Below are positions 53,184 to 63,015 of a stretch of 64,000 nucleotides of DNA, in pieces. The notes beneath the pieces were generated by a model. The model did no database searches and had not been told where the DNA came from. It saw nothing but the letters and a program-made list of their open reading frames with translations. Origin of the DNA: Planctomycetaceae bacterium (GTDB lineage Bacteria > Planctomycetota > Planctomycetia > Pirellulales > PNKZ01); contig JAEUIN010000273.1 of the NCBI GenBank assembly GCA_016793115.1, positions 1 through 64,000 on the forward strand, in the 5' to 3' direction. The position numbers were made by a program, and so were the translations under genes. The first letter of the stretch is position 1. Every line of letters starts with the position of its first letter.

Positions 53184-55193
53184 ATGCCCGAATACTCGAC
53201 CGCCGAAATCCTGGAAACGCCCGGTTTCGCCGGCCGGGCGATTTACGATGTGACGACCAACGCCGACGGCCCCGCCGGCGCGTTGCCGCTCACGCCGGAA
53301 ATGCTCCGCGATTCTCCCAGCGGCGACCTGTTCGGGCTCACGCAAAACGCCGGCATGGGGTGGCATCCGCATCAGATGCTCGGCCCGCAGTTTTTGTTGC
53401 TGAGCACGCAAGGGGGCATTCGCGCGGAAGACGGACGCCCGATCGCGCTCGGTTACCACACGGGCCACTGGGAAGTCGGCCTTTTAGTGCAAGCCGCGGC
53501 GCGCGAACTCAAAGATGCGGGCGGCGTGCCGTTCGCCGGCTATGTGTCCGATCCTTGCGACGGCCGCTCGCAAGGAACGACCGGTATGTTCGACAGCTTG
53601 CCCTATCGCAACGACGCGGCGACGGTGCTGCGCCGACTCATCCGTTCGCTGCCGACGCGCCGCGGGGTGCTCGGCGTGGCGACCTGCGACAAGGGTTTGC
53701 CGGCGATGATGATGGCCTTGGCCGGCGCTTCGTCGCTGCCGTGCGTGCTCGTGCCCGGCGGCGTGACGCTGCCGCCGACCGAAGGCGAAGACGCCGGAAA
53801 AATTCAATCGATCGGGGCCCGCTTCGCGCACGGCGAGATCACGCTCGAAGAAGCGGCCGAGATGGGCTGCCGCGCGTGCGCGTCGCCCGGCGGCGGCTGC
53901 CAATTTCTCGGCACTGCGGCGACGAGCCAAGTCGTGGCGGAAGCGCTAGGCATGGCGCTGCCCCATTCGGCGCTCGCCCCCAGCGGGCAACCGATCTGGC
54001 TCGACGCCGCTCGCCGCAGCGCGAAAGCGCTCTTCGAAATGGCTCGTCGCGGAATGAAACTGAGCGACGTGCTGACCGACTCGGCGATTCGCAACGCGAT
54101 GGTCGTCCACGCCGCGTTCGGCGGCAGTACCAATTTGCTGTTGCACGTGCCTGCGATCGCGCACGCGGCCGGCTTGCGTCGCCCGACGGTCGACGACTGG
54201 AACGCCGTCAATCGCAGCACTCCGCGTTTGGTCGACGCACTGCCCAACGGACCCGTCGGCCATCCCACGGTCCGCGTGTTTCTCGCCGGGGGCGTGCCGG
54301 AAGTGATGCTCCATCTGCGCGAGCTCGGCTTGCTCGATCTCAACGTGCTCACGGCGGCCGGCCTCAAACTCGGCGCGGTCCTCGATTGGTGGGAAAAGTC
54401 GGAGCGGCGGACGCATTTAAAGAAGCTGCTTTTCGACCGCGACGGGGTCGCGGCGGACGATGTGATCATGAACCCCGTGAAGGCCCGCGAACGCGGCCTC
54501 ACCAGCACCGTCTGCTTTCCGAAGGGGAACCTCGCGCCGGAAGGCTCGGTGATTAAAAGCACGGCGATCGACGCACGCGTCGTCGACCCCGACGGCGTGT
54601 ATCGCAAGACCGGCCCGGCGCGCGTGTTCACGAGCGAGCGCGATGCGATCGCGGCGATCAAGGGAGTCGCCGCGAGCGGCGCGAAGCCGGTGCAACCGAT
54701 CAAGGCCGGCGACGTGATGGTGCTGTGCGGACGCGGGCCGATGGGCTCCGGCATGGAGGAGATTTACCAGATCACTTCGGCGCTCAAGCATCTCTCGTTC
54801 GGCCGCGAAGTGGCCGTCGTGACCGACGCGCGATTTTCCGGAGTGAGCACGGGAGCCTGCATCGGGCATGTCGGGCCCGAAGCATTGGCCGGCGGTCCGA
54901 TCGGCAAGCTCCGCGACGGCGACACGGTGCAGATCGTCGTCGATCGCAAATCGCTGATCGGCTCGGTCGACTTCATCGGCGAGCAAGATGCCACCGGCGC
55001 GGAGAAGCGTTATTCGCGGGATGAGGGCGCAGCGGCCCTGGCGGCGCGCCCCTCGCGCCCCGACCTTAAACCCGATGCCGATCTGCCCGCCGACACCCGG
55101 CTTTGGGCCGCACTGCAGGCGTGCGGCGGCGGCACCTGGGGAGGCTGCGTCTACGACGTCGACGCGATTCTTGCGGCGTTAGGAACGCGGTGA
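53184..55193 (+). CDS. D-xylonate dehydratase, YjhG/YagF family
   Basis: A 669-residue member of the IlvD/Edd superfamily, close to E. coli YjhG from memory of its sequence: [90 protein letters not shown] and [25 protein letters not shown] all match. The Cys of the three motifs bind the iron-sulfur cluster. It removes water from D-xylonate (or a related aldonate) to give 2-keto-3-deoxy-xylonate in pentose oxidation. The last 15 bp overlap a convergent gene. No xylose dehydrogenase or keto-acid aldolase gene is adjacent. Confidence 0.92.
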   Translation: MPEYSTAEILETPGFAGRAIYDVTTNADGPAGALPLTPEMLRDSPSGDLFGLTQNAGMGWHPHQMLGPQFLLLSTQGGIRAEDGRPIALGYHTGHWEVGLLVQAAARELKDAGGVPFAGYVSDPCDGRSQGTTGMFDSLPYRNDAATVLRRLIRSLPTRRGVLGVATCDKGLPAMMMALAGASSLPCVLVPGGVTLPPTEGEDAGKIQSIGARFAHGEITLEEAAEMGCRACASPGGGCQFLGTAATSQVVAEALGMALPHSALAPSGQPIWLDAARRSAKALFEMARRGMKLSDVLTDSAIRNAMVVHAAFGGSTNLLLHVPAIAHAAGLRRPTVDDWNAVNRSTPRLVDALPNGPVGHPTVRVFLAGGVPEVMLHLRELGLLDLNVLTAAGLKLGAVLDWWEKSERRTHLKKLLFDRDGVAADDVIMNPVKARERGLTSTVCFPKGNLAPEGSVIKSTAIDARVVDPDGVYRKTGPARVFTSERDAIAAIKGVAASGAKPVQPIKAGDVMVLCGRGPMGSGMEEIYQITSALKHLSFGREVAVVTDARFSGVSTGACIGHVGPEALAGGPIGKLRDGDTVQIVVDRKSLIGSVDFIGEQDATGAEKRYSRDEGAAALAARPSRPDLKPDADLPADTRLWAALQACGGGTWGGCVYDVDAILAALGTR

Positions 55194-55934
55194 GGGAAAC
55201 GTCGTCGTGAAGAATCGCCGGAACTGTTCGGCGATCCCCGGCTCGAGCGACATCGGCTTATCGACGACCTGGGGACGCACGAACTTGCAGTCGGCGTCGA
55301 AGAGAATCGTGACGTTGATCGGTCCGGCGTCGAACGGCGGTTCTTCCGGCACCGCAGTCGCGGGCGAAGACGACTCGGGAGCGGGGACAGCGGTCGGCGT
55401 CGGCGGCGCAGCAGGAGCGGGCGGCGCGACGTCGCGATCTTGATAGAACGATAGCGCGTAGCGCCAGACCGGCCTTTGCACGATCGCGGCTTTGGAATCC
55501 CACTGAAAACTGCGATGGTGAGCCAAGGCTTCGCGCAGCGACGAACTTTGCTTGTCGAGCGAGAAGCCGGGGGCGTTCTCGACCGGTTTGCGCTCGGCGA
55601 CGACGTAGCGCTCGGCATCGCGCGGATTGAGCGGGACGACGACGAGTCCGTCGTACCACACCGGCTGCGGCTTGCCGTCGGCCGCCGGTTGTTCGGGCGC
55701 AAGCAGCACCGCGTCGACGCGCTTAGATTGCCCGATCGCGAGCCATGCGCCGGTGCCCCAGTACTCGCGCGGGCGACGCTGCGCGTTGTAGAGCCAAAGC
55801 CAGCCGAACGCTGAGCCGAAAATGCCCAGCCCGGCGACGACCAAGATGACCCACTTGCCCGATATCATCGGCGGCGCGGCGGACGGCTCGGCAGCGGGAA
55901 TCTCGGACTTGAAATTGGGATCGGACGCGCTCAT
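55179..55934 (-). CDS. Single-pass membrane protein of unknown function
   Basis: A 251-residue protein. A polar start is followed by one membrane segment at about residues 28-50 ([22 protein letters not shown]), then a periplasmic-looking domain ([41 protein letters not shown]), a Pro/Ala linker (about 175-200) and a short C-terminal domain. No family recognised; probably planctomycete-specific. The ATG overlaps the stop of the CoA transferase gene by 4 bp, so it is translationally coupled, and its 3' end overlaps the xylonate dehydratase gene by 15 bp. Confidence 0.72.
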   Translation of the reverse strand: MSASDPNFKSEIPAAEPSAAPPMISGKWVILVVAGLGIFGSAFGWLWLYNAQRRPREYWGTGAWLAIGQSKRVDAVLLAPEQPAADGKPQPVWYDGLVVVPLNPRDAERYVVAERKPVENAPGFSLDKQSSSLREALAHHRSFQWDSKAAIVQRPVWRYALSFYQDRDVAPPAPAAPPTPTAVPAPESSSPATAVPEEPPFDAGPINVTILFDADCKFVRPQVVDKPMSLEPGIAEQFRRFFTTTFPSPRS

Positions 55935-57175
55935 TCGGCGACGACTCCTTCGCGGCGCAGTTGCTCAATGCGATGCGCATCATAACGCAGCCAGTCGTGC
56001 AGCACCGCCCGGGTGTGCTCACCGAGCCGCGGCGGCACAAGCGGAGCGGGCGGCGGCCGCTCCGGCCAATGGATCGGGCTGCCGATCAATTTGAGCGGCC
56101 GGCCGGAATCGTCGACGACGTTCCAAACCATCTCGCGAGCGGCGGTCTGCGGCGATGCGACGACCTCGTCGACCGCGGCGATACGAGCGTGCGGCACTTC
56201 GGCGATCTTGAGCAAGGTTTCCCAAGCGGCCGTGGTACGCTCCTTAAAGAGTGCGGCGAGAAGCGGAATCAACTCGTCGCGATGCGCCACGCGACCGGGA
56301 TTCGTGCGGAAGCGCGGATCGTCGGCCCACGCCCGCCGATCGACGGTTTCGCACAGCCGGACCCATTGACGATCGGCCCCGCAAGCGAGCACGAGATAGC
56401 CGTCGGCGGTGGCGAACGCTTCGTAGGGGACAATCTGCGGGTGGGCGTTGCCGAACCGCTGGGGTCGACGCCCGGTGAGGAGCGTGCTTTGGGCGACGTT
56501 GACGAGCGAGGCGAGCGTGCAATCGGCCAGGGCGACATCGAACGCGCGGCCGTCGAATCCGTCGCGCCGGCCGACCAAGCCGGCCAACACGCTCACTGCG
56601 GCATACAAACCGGTGATAACGTCGGTCATCGCCACGCCGACTTTCATCGGCGCTCCCTCCGGTTCGCCGGTGATCGACATCAACCCGGCGCAGGCCTGGA
56701 TCGCGAGATCGTAACCCGGCACGCCGGCCAACGGCCCGGTCCGTCCGAAGCCGGAGATCGAACAACTTACGAGCTTCGGGTTCAGGGCTCGCAGTCGCTC
56801 CGGCGTCAGTCCGAGCTTGGCGACCGTGTCGGGCAGGAAGTTCTCCAACATCACGTCGGCCGAGCGCAATAGGTCGTCGAGCACCGCGAGCGCCGCGGGA
56901 TGACTCAGGTCGAGTGCCAGCGAACGCTTGCCGCGATTGCAGGAAAGGAAGTAGGCGCTCGGCCTCGGCGCGCCGTCGGCCGTCGACTCGACGAACGGCG
57001 GCCCCCACTGACGCGTGTCGTCGCCGAGGCCGGGACGTTCGATCTTGACGACGTCGGCCCCGAGATCGGACAAAATCTGCGTGCAAACAGGTCCGGCCAA
57101 GATGCGGGAGAGATCGAGCACCTTGAGCCCGACGAGCGGCAGCGACGGCGACTTCGAGCCTGCGGTCGAGGTCAC
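55931..57175 (-). CDS. Family III CoA transferase (CaiB/BaiF)
   Basis: A 414-residue enzyme. The family opening LVGLKVLDLSRILAGPVCTQ (residues 14-33) and GADVVKIERP are clear, and the catalytic Asp is Asp156 in VPGYDLAIQACAGLM. It moves CoA between carboxylic acids; formyl, succinyl, carnitine and other substrates occur in the family, so specificity is open. It sits in the middle of an operon whose genes overlap by 4 bp on each side (57172-57175 with the pseudouridine synthase, 55931-55934 with the membrane protein). Confidence 0.92.
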   Translation of the reverse strand: MTSTAGSKSPSLPLVGLKVLDLSRILAGPVCTQILSDLGADVVKIERPGLGDDTRQWGPPFVESTADGAPRPSAYFLSCNRGKRSLALDLSHPAALAVLDDLLRSADVMLENFLPDTVAKLGLTPERLRALNPKLVSCSISGFGRTGPLAGVPGYDLAIQACAGLMSITGEPEGAPMKVGVAMTDVITGLYAAVSVLAGLVGRRDGFDGRAFDVALADCTLASLVNVAQSTLLTGRRPQRFGNAHPQIVPYEAFATADGYLVLACGADRQWVRLCETVDRRAWADDPRFRTNPGRVAHRDELIPLLAALFKERTTAAWETLLKIAEVPHARIAAVDEVVASPQTAAREMVWNVVDDSGRPLKLIGSPIHWPERPPPAPLVPPRLGEHTRAVLHDWLRYDAHRIEQLRREGVVAE

Positions 57176-58245
57176 GCTTGCGACTCCTTCCGCAATCTCG
57201 CCAGAAACTTTTGCAGGTCGGCGGGGAGCGGCATCGAAAACCGCAGCTCTTCGCCGGTGAACGGATGCTCGAAGCCGAGTTCGGCGGCGTGCAAGGCAAG
57301 TCGCGGCGCGCCGCTCTTATCGACCGACGGCGCGCCGAACAGCGGCTGCCGATAAACCTTCTCGCCGCAGAGCGGGTGTCCCTTGGCCGAAAGGTGAATG
57401 CGAATCTGATGCGTGCGGCCGGTCTCAAGCCGACATTCGACGAGCGTGTAGTCGCCGAGCCGCTCGCGCGGCGTTACGTGCGTGACCGCCGATTTGCCGA
57501 GTTGCGGGTCATCGGTGATGCCGCGTCGGCCGTCGCCGCGATCACGTATCAAACGCAGGTCGATCGTCTGTTCGGCGACTTCTCCCTCGGCAATCGCCAG
57601 ATACCGGCGATAGGTCGTGTGTTGCCGAAATTGCGATCCAAGATGCCGCTCGGCGGGCACGGTGCGAGCGAAGACCATGAGCCCGCTCGTTTCGCGATCG
57701 AGCCGATGGACGGGCCGCACGGGATGCGTGCGTGAGGGAGTGGGTTGCGGCTTGCGACCGCGCAGTCTCTTCCAGGGCTGCTTCGCTTGCTTACGTTCGG
57801 CGTCGCCTCGTTCACGCTTGGCCAAAACGCGGGGCAGCAAATCTTCCAGCGTCGGTTGAGCATTTTTGCGTTTATCTTTCCATTGCCGCTCTTCTTCGTG
57901 GCGCACGGACGTGAGGCCGGCCGGCTTTTCGACGACGACCAAATATTCGTCGACGTAGCGGATTTTGACGTCTTCCTCGCGGGCCGGCGGCGCCGTCGGG
58001 TGCTCGAGCACCTTGATGACTTCGCCCTCCTTCAATCGCCGACCTTCGTCGCAGGAGAGATTGCCGTGAATAAGCACGTGGCGATTACGAACGAGCCGCT
58101 GCACCTGCGACCAAGGAACGCCGGGCATCCGACCGCGCAGAACCGCGGCCAATGTTTTGCCGATTTCGGCCTCGGCGACGTGAAAGACTTGGGGGGCGTG
58201 ACGTGCGGACACCGGCGACTCGCAAAGACGACAAGATTTCGGCAA
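57172..58245 (-). CDS. RluA-family pseudouridine synthase
   Basis: A 357-residue protein. An S4 RNA-binding segment is at about 25-70 (GKTLAAVLRGRMPGVPWSQVQRLVRNRHV). The catalytic domain has EKPAGLTSV and the signature HRLDRETSGLMVFA, whose Asp is catalytic, then GRTHQIRIHLSAKGHPLCG. A Lys/Arg-rich insert of about 60 residues separates the strand with EKPAGL from the HRLD motif. It modifies uridines in rRNA or tRNA; the target is not readable. The longest start is a TTG at 58245. First gene of the three-gene operon. Confidence 0.92.
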   Translation of the reverse strand: MPKSCRLCESPVSARHAPQVFHVAEAEIGKTLAAVLRGRMPGVPWSQVQRLVRNRHVLIHGNLSCDEGRRLKEGEVIKVLEHPTAPPAREEDVKIRYVDEYLVVVEKPAGLTSVRHEEERQWKDKRKNAQPTLEDLLPRVLAKRERGDAERKQAKQPWKRLRGRKPQPTPSRTHPVRPVHRLDRETSGLMVFARTVPAERHLGSQFRQHTTYRRYLAIAEGEVAEQTIDLRLIRDRGDGRRGITDDPQLGKSAVTHVTPRERLGDYTLVECRLETGRTHQIRIHLSAKGHPLCGEKVYRQPLFGAPSVDKSGAPRLALHAAELGFEHPFTGEELRFSMPLPADLQKFLARLRKESQA

Positions 58246-58339
58246 ACACCCAGGTTACGGCAGCCGGCGCGAGGCGTCCAGCCGCCGGCAACCGTTCGGC
58301 CGGTGGACTATCATGAACTGATCTCAACGGGAGCGGGCC

Positions 58340-60145
58340 TTGTCGCACGAGTTGGAACATCTGGAACTGTTGGCCGAAATCGACGCCCTCGTGCGCGAAC
58401 TCTCCGGCTGGAATCACCAGCGCGTCGATTGGCCCGCGGCGCGGGCCTGCCAAGCGTTGATAAAGCGTTTGCTGGAGCGAACGGCGACGCTGAGAATTCG
58501 CGTTGAAGCGCCGTTGGTCGTGGCCACCTTAGGGGGAACGGGCGTCGGTAAGAGCACGCTCGTGAACGCGCTCGTCGGCGACGACGTGAGCGAGGCCGGC
58601 CAGCAACGCCCGACGACTCGGCAACCGACGTTCATCGCGCGGCCGGGGCTCAAACCGGAATCGCTGGGGATCGATCCCGATTCGGTGCGGGTGGTCGAGC
58701 GCGATCGACCGCTACTGCGTGAGTTGGTGCTCATCGATTGCCCCGACCCCGACACGACGGAAGACGAAGCCGCCGGCGGTACGAACTTAGCGAGGCTGCG
58801 AGAGCTGTTGCCGCATTGCGACGTGTTACTTGTCGTCACGACGCAGCAGAAATATCGCAGCGCGCGCGTGACGAGCGAATTGGCGGCGGCGGCCGCGGGG
58901 GCGCGGTTGGTGTTTGTGCAGACCCATGCCGATCAAGACGACGACTTGCGCGAAGATTGGCGGCGCGTGCTGGCGGAAGACTTTGCGACCGGCGAGATGT
59001 TCTTCGTCGACGGCGCCGCCGCGTCGGCCGACGCCAAGGCAGGGAATGCGCCCCACGGCGAGTTCGGCCGTTTGGTCGATTTTCTCACGCGGCAACTCGC
59101 CGGAAGCGCGGCGGCGCGGATCCGCCGAGCCAACTTCCTAGACCTTGTCGACGAAACGCTGAAGGCTTGTCGAGAGCGGTTGCAGACCGCGGCCGCGACG
59201 CTGGAGCCGCTCGAAGGGGCGATCACCGAACAACGCACGAAGCTCGCGGCGCTGTTAATCGAACGCGTCGGCGGCGAGTTGGAGAACAGTCGCCGGTTGT
59301 GGGAAAACCGACTCGTCGACGCCGTGGCCGTGCGGTGGGGATTCAGCCCCTTCGCTTGCCTGCTGCGCGGCTATCAGGCGATCGGCACTCTGCTCTCCGG
59401 GTATGGGCTCTCGCGCGTGCGCACGCCGGCCCAATTGGCGTTGTGGGGAATGTTTGAGAGTTCGCGCCGCTTCAAACAATTTCGTGATCGACGCTCGGCG
59501 GAGAGCGCCTCGGAACGCGCCGCGGTGCAAGCTTGGTCGGAAAGCGACTTGCGGACGGCGGCGATTATCGTCGACGGCTATGCGGGCGAGGCGGGAGTCG
59601 ACCGCGATCCTATTAAGTATACGGCGGTGTGCGACCAAGCGGCCGTGGCCTCGCGCGAGTTCGTCAGTCGCGCCGCCGCGGATCTGCAAAGCGCCGTCGA
59701 CCGACTCGCCCGCGAGCGGGCTGGAAGCGTCACGCGCTGGTTGTACGAGTTTCTGTTGATCATCGTCGCAGGCGCGCTGCTCTATCGATTCCTCAAGAAC
59801 TTCGTTTACGACTCTTGGCTCGTCGCCGAATTCGGCTGGGACGCGCCGGCGGAACTGTACGGCTTCGAGTTTTTCATCGCCGCCGGAGTGGTGCTCGCCG
59901 GATGGTGCGGCCTATTGCTGTGGGCCTTTACCTCGCGATTGAAGCGCGGGATCGGCCGCGAGATTACGGCGTTTAAAAACCGGCAACTCGGACCGGCCGC
60001 GGTCGGGGCGATTTTCGCGCCTACGGAGAATGCATGCCGTGAGGTTCGCCGCCTCATCGACGACGTCGGCTTGCTCCAGCGACGCGCCGCCGACTTACGA
60101 GGACGCGTGGCCACGATGGAATCGCCGCTGGGCCACAAACGTTGA
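58340..60145 (+). CDS. Membrane-anchored GTPase of the Era/dynamin-like group
   Basis: A 601-residue protein. The P-loop GGTGVGKS is at 65-72, a switch Thr follows in the RPTTRQPTF stretch, the G3 motif DCPDPDT is at 133-139 and the G4 motif reads THAD (195-198), a variant of NKxD. Beyond the G domain come long helices (about 240-460) and two membrane segments (about 473-490 and 513-532) with a short cytoplasmic tail. The layout suits a membrane-remodelling or stress-related GTPase. The start is TTG at 58340 with GGGAG 9 nt upstream. It stands alone, divergent from the RluA operon. Confidence 0.83.
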   Translation: MSHELEHLELLAEIDALVRELSGWNHQRVDWPAARACQALIKRLLERTATLRIRVEAPLVVATLGGTGVGKSTLVNALVGDDVSEAGQQRPTTRQPTFIARPGLKPESLGIDPDSVRVVERDRPLLRELVLIDCPDPDTTEDEAAGGTNLARLRELLPHCDVLLVVTTQQKYRSARVTSELAAAAAGARLVFVQTHADQDDDLREDWRRVLAEDFATGEMFFVDGAAASADAKAGNAPHGEFGRLVDFLTRQLAGSAAARIRRANFLDLVDETLKACRERLQTAAATLEPLEGAITEQRTKLAALLIERVGGELENSRRLWENRLVDAVAVRWGFSPFACLLRGYQAIGTLLSGYGLSRVRTPAQLALWGMFESSRRFKQFRDRRSAESASERAAVQAWSESDLRTAAIIVDGYAGEAGVDRDPIKYTAVCDQAAVASREFVSRAAADLQSAVDRLARERAGSVTRWLYEFLLIIVAGALLYRFLKNFVYDSWLVAEFGWDAPAELYGFEFFIAAGVVLAGWCGLLLWAFTSRLKRGIGREITAFKNRQLGPAAVGAIFAPTENACREVRRLIDDVGLLQRRAADLRGRVATMESPLGHKR

Positions 60146-60223
60146 TTCGCTTTACTCGGTTGTCCGCGGTCAGTTGCGGCAAGAACAACGCGCCAAGAAG
60201 CGCCGACTACGAACAATGAGACG

Positions 60224-61138
60224 TTAGCGAACCAATGTGTCGGCAATCGCGGTTTGCATGAGTCGAGCACGAAGCTGTTCTTGCTGCTCCGCGCTCAGCA
60301 TCGCTCGCGGCGGAGCACACTTCGCCGCAGCGATGTGGCCTTGCCAAACGAGAATTTGCTTCGTCGCGGCCATTCCGTGAAATGAAAGCAGAATCTCAAT
60401 GATCTCGTTGACCTTCTTCTGCACCTTCTTCGCTTCGTCCCAGCGGCCTTCGGCGCAGAGCGTGGCGACTTCTAAAATCAACTTCGGCATGAAGTTGTAG
60501 GTCGTACCGATACCGCCGTGAGCACCGCAGGCGACTCCGTGGCAAAGCATTTCGTCGACGCCGAAATAGACGATCTTCTCGCGCCCCGCGTGCGTCATCA
60601 CGCGTTCAAGTACGTAAAGATCGGTGTGCGTGTACTTAATGCCGACCATGGTGTCGAGCTTGAGCAGGTCGAGCACTTGATTGATGGGGAATGCCGTGCC
60701 GGTAAGCGACGGAATATAGTAGCCGACCACCGGGAGAGTCGTCGCCGCGCAGAGCGTACGGTAGTAATCGAGGGTTTCCTCAGGCGAATACTTGCCGACG
60801 AACGGCGGAATGCTGCTCACGCCGTCGGCGCCGACTTGAGCGGCATGCTTCGCCAAGTCGAACGCCTGCATCGCGGCGATCGCCCCGACGTGGACGAGCA
60901 CCTGTCCGTGCCCGCGGGAATGCGCAACGGCAATCTCCGTCACCCGTCGGCGAATGGCCGGATCGAGATAAATCCCTTCGCCGGTGCTGCCCGTGACGTA
61001 CAAGCCGCCCATGCCGGATCGATAGAGATGATCGATGAGATGCTCGAGGCTCTTTTCATCGAGTTCGCCGCCTGCGGTGAGCGGGGTAATCAAAGCGGGC
61101 AAGATGCGATTGCGAGCGCCAAGCAATGCGTTGGGCAT
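60224..61138 (-). CDS. Dihydrodipicolinate synthase/N-acetylneuraminate lyase family aldolase
   Basis: A 304-residue TIM-barrel aldolase. The substrate-carboxylate loop GSTGEG, the Tyr of VVGYYIPSLTG and the Schiff-base Lys in GIKYTHTDLY are all present. YYIP and GIKYT-xDL are the forms seen in N-acetylneuraminate lyases rather than in dihydrodipicolinate synthases. It would cleave sialic acid or a similar 2-keto-3-deoxy acid to pyruvate. ATG at 61138. It follows the SSS symporter gene by 36 bp in one operon. Confidence 0.88.
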   Translation of the reverse strand: MPNALLGARNRILPALITPLTAGGELDEKSLEHLIDHLYRSGMGGLYVTGSTGEGIYLDPAIRRRVTEIAVAHSRGHGQVLVHVGAIAAMQAFDLAKHAAQVGADGVSSIPPFVGKYSPEETLDYYRTLCAATTLPVVGYYIPSLTGTAFPINQVLDLLKLDTMVGIKYTHTDLYVLERVMTHAGREKIVYFGVDEMLCHGVACGAHGGIGTTYNFMPKLILEVATLCAEGRWDEAKKVQKKVNEIIEILLSFHGMAATKQILVWQGHIAAAKCAPPRAMLSAEQQEQLRARLMQTAIADTLVR

Positions 61139-61174
61139 GGAAGTAGCGGTGACTGTGTCGATAGTGGTGGTTTG

Positions 61175-62884
61175 TTAAGCGGAAGTCGTCGCAAGCTCCC
61201 GCGCGCGAGCTTCCGCGACTTGCGCCGGAGTCGGGCGTCGCATCACCTCGCGCCAAGTGTAAGCCCGTCCGCGATGATCGCCGCCGTCGTCAAGCACGTA
61301 GGAAAGTATCGCGGCGAGAACAAATCCGACGATGCACGAGATTGACGTCACCCAGAACACCGAAAGCGGGGCTTCGGTGTGAAAGATCCCGCGATACCAC
61401 TCGATGAATCCCGGGTTCCCGGCCGCTTCGCCGATGCCGAAGCGCAGCCAATAGACTAAGCGCGCGAGTTCCAGCCACCAAGTCCAAATACCCGAAACAA
61501 GCACGGCGACTCCGCTGGAGATCAACGCCGTTCGAGCACGCGCACGCGGTAAAAACATCCCGATGAAGAACAAGCAGCCCAGCGGGCCGAGAAACATGTT
61601 GAACCGAGGAAGCAGGTCGATGATGTTGAACCGTCCTTCGTTCGTCGCCATGTAAGCGGCCGCCCCCCACGCGAAGACGGTACAGAGTAAGCCGATTCCG
61701 AGAGTTAGAACGCGAGCGAATCGAAGTTGCTTTCGATCCGACACGCCTTCTTCCGGTCCGGAGCGACCAAAGAGGTCTTTCGTCACGACGGCCGACATGC
61801 TGTTCACACCGGAGACGAGCGTCTGCATCCCGTCACACAGGAAATTGGCGAGAATCAATCCCCCAAAGCCGATCGGGAGTTGAGTCGAATAGAAGTGCGG
61901 CAGCGTTTTGTCGCCCAGCGGAACGTCGCCGAGGTATTTGGGATAAGTCGAGTAGAAGTACAACAAGGCCAAGCCGCACAGCGTCAGCAGGATTGCCATG
62001 CCGATCTGCGAGACGAGAGTGACGACGAAGCCGCGCAAAGCGGTGCCGACCGAAGGGGTCGAAAAGTAGCGTTGCAACACGACTTGGTCGCCGCCGTGGG
62101 TGCATACGTTCCAAAAGAAGCGATCGATGATTACCGTGACGATGGTCGCGCGCAAGAACGGGTCCAAGCTAAACACCGGAATGGCCGTATGGCCTTTGCT
62201 CAGTGACTTGGCCGTGCTCCACCAAGTGCCGATCCCGGTGTCGGTCGTGACCATGACGTAGCCGATTACGGCGAACGCGCCGCCGAACAGCATCACCGCC
62301 TGCACCACGTCGGTCCACACCACGGCCTTTAAACCACCGAAGCACGCATAGATCGTCGAAGCGATCCCCATCGTCCAGATCACGTCGACGATGTCGAAGC
62401 CCGACATCTGCGCGAGAGCCAGAGAGCCCGCATACATCACCAGGGAAATCCAGCCCAAGCGCAAGCAAATGAAGAGCAAACTACCGGTCAGCTGGAGGCG
62501 GTAGTCGAAGCGGCGTTCGAGGTATTCGTAGGCGCTCGTAACCTGCAGCCGCATAAAGAACGGGACGAGCAGCATCATGACGAAGGGAACGATCAGCACG
62601 TAGGCCGCGTAGCCCCAGACAAGCACGATGCCGTTTTTGATCGTGTCGCCAGGCGTGCCGAGATAGGTCAGCGTCGACAAGAGCGTCGCCATGATGCTCA
62701 GTCCGACGGCGAACCACGGCAGCTTGCGATCGCCGACGAAAAACTCTTCGGTGCTGTCTTGTTTGCGCGACGACCACCAGACGATGCCTGCCGTCAGGAT
62801 GAGGTAGGCGACGACGGCGACGTAGTCGAGAGCGACGAGTCCTCCTTCACGCGGCGGCGACGGGACGGCGAAGAGAATCGGCAT
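61175..62884 (-). CDS. Sodium:solute symporter, SSS family
   Basis: A 569-residue integral membrane protein with about 13 segments. The SSS opening (LDYVAVVAYLILTAGIVWWSS, then DSTEEFFVGDRKLPWFAVGLSIMATLLS) and a mid-protein block with THGGDQVVLQRYFSTPS are typical, as is the loop with SGVNSMSAVVTKDLFG. SSS members import sialic acid, sugars, amino acids or inositol with sodium. Pairing with a neuraminate-lyase-like aldolase points to sialic-acid-like substrates. ATG at 62884; divergent from the SDR gene. Confidence 0.92.
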   Translation of the reverse strand: MPILFAVPSPPREGGLVALDYVAVVAYLILTAGIVWWSSRKQDSTEEFFVGDRKLPWFAVGLSIMATLLSTLTYLGTPGDTIKNGIVLVWGYAAYVLIVPFVMMLLVPFFMRLQVTSAYEYLERRFDYRLQLTGSLLFICLRLGWISLVMYAGSLALAQMSGFDIVDVIWTMGIASTIYACFGGLKAVVWTDVVQAVMLFGGAFAVIGYVMVTTDTGIGTWWSTAKSLSKGHTAIPVFSLDPFLRATIVTVIIDRFFWNVCTHGGDQVVLQRYFSTPSVGTALRGFVVTLVSQIGMAILLTLCGLALLYFYSTYPKYLGDVPLGDKTLPHFYSTQLPIGFGGLILANFLCDGMQTLVSGVNSMSAVVTKDLFGRSGPEEGVSDRKQLRFARVLTLGIGLLCTVFAWGAAAYMATNEGRFNIIDLLPRFNMFLGPLGCLFFIGMFLPRARARTALISSGVAVLVSGIWTWWLELARLVYWLRFGIGEAAGNPGFIEWYRGIFHTEAPLSVFWVTSISCIVGFVLAAILSYVLDDGGDHRGRAYTWREVMRRPTPAQVAEARARELATTSA

Positions 62885-63015
62885 AGGCGGGCTCGCGAAG
62901 CGCTGGAGGCGGGGCTTTCACGATAACGTCCCGCGCGACGGGAGCCAAACAATTTCGCGATCGTCCGGATTGCATCAACTTGTGGCGGCCGCGCGATCTG
63001 TTACCTTTACGCGCT

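Noticed and set aside
53184..55193. Assignment as ilvD because of nearby ilvH and ilvC
   Set aside because: Length of 669 and the motif series match YjhG/YagF, which is longer and distinct from dihydroxy-acid dehydratase.
60224..61138. Assignment as dihydrodipicolinate synthase (dapA)
   Set aside because: YYIP and GIKYT-xDL match neuraminate-lyase-type members better, and the symporter partner fits catabolism rather than lysine synthesis.
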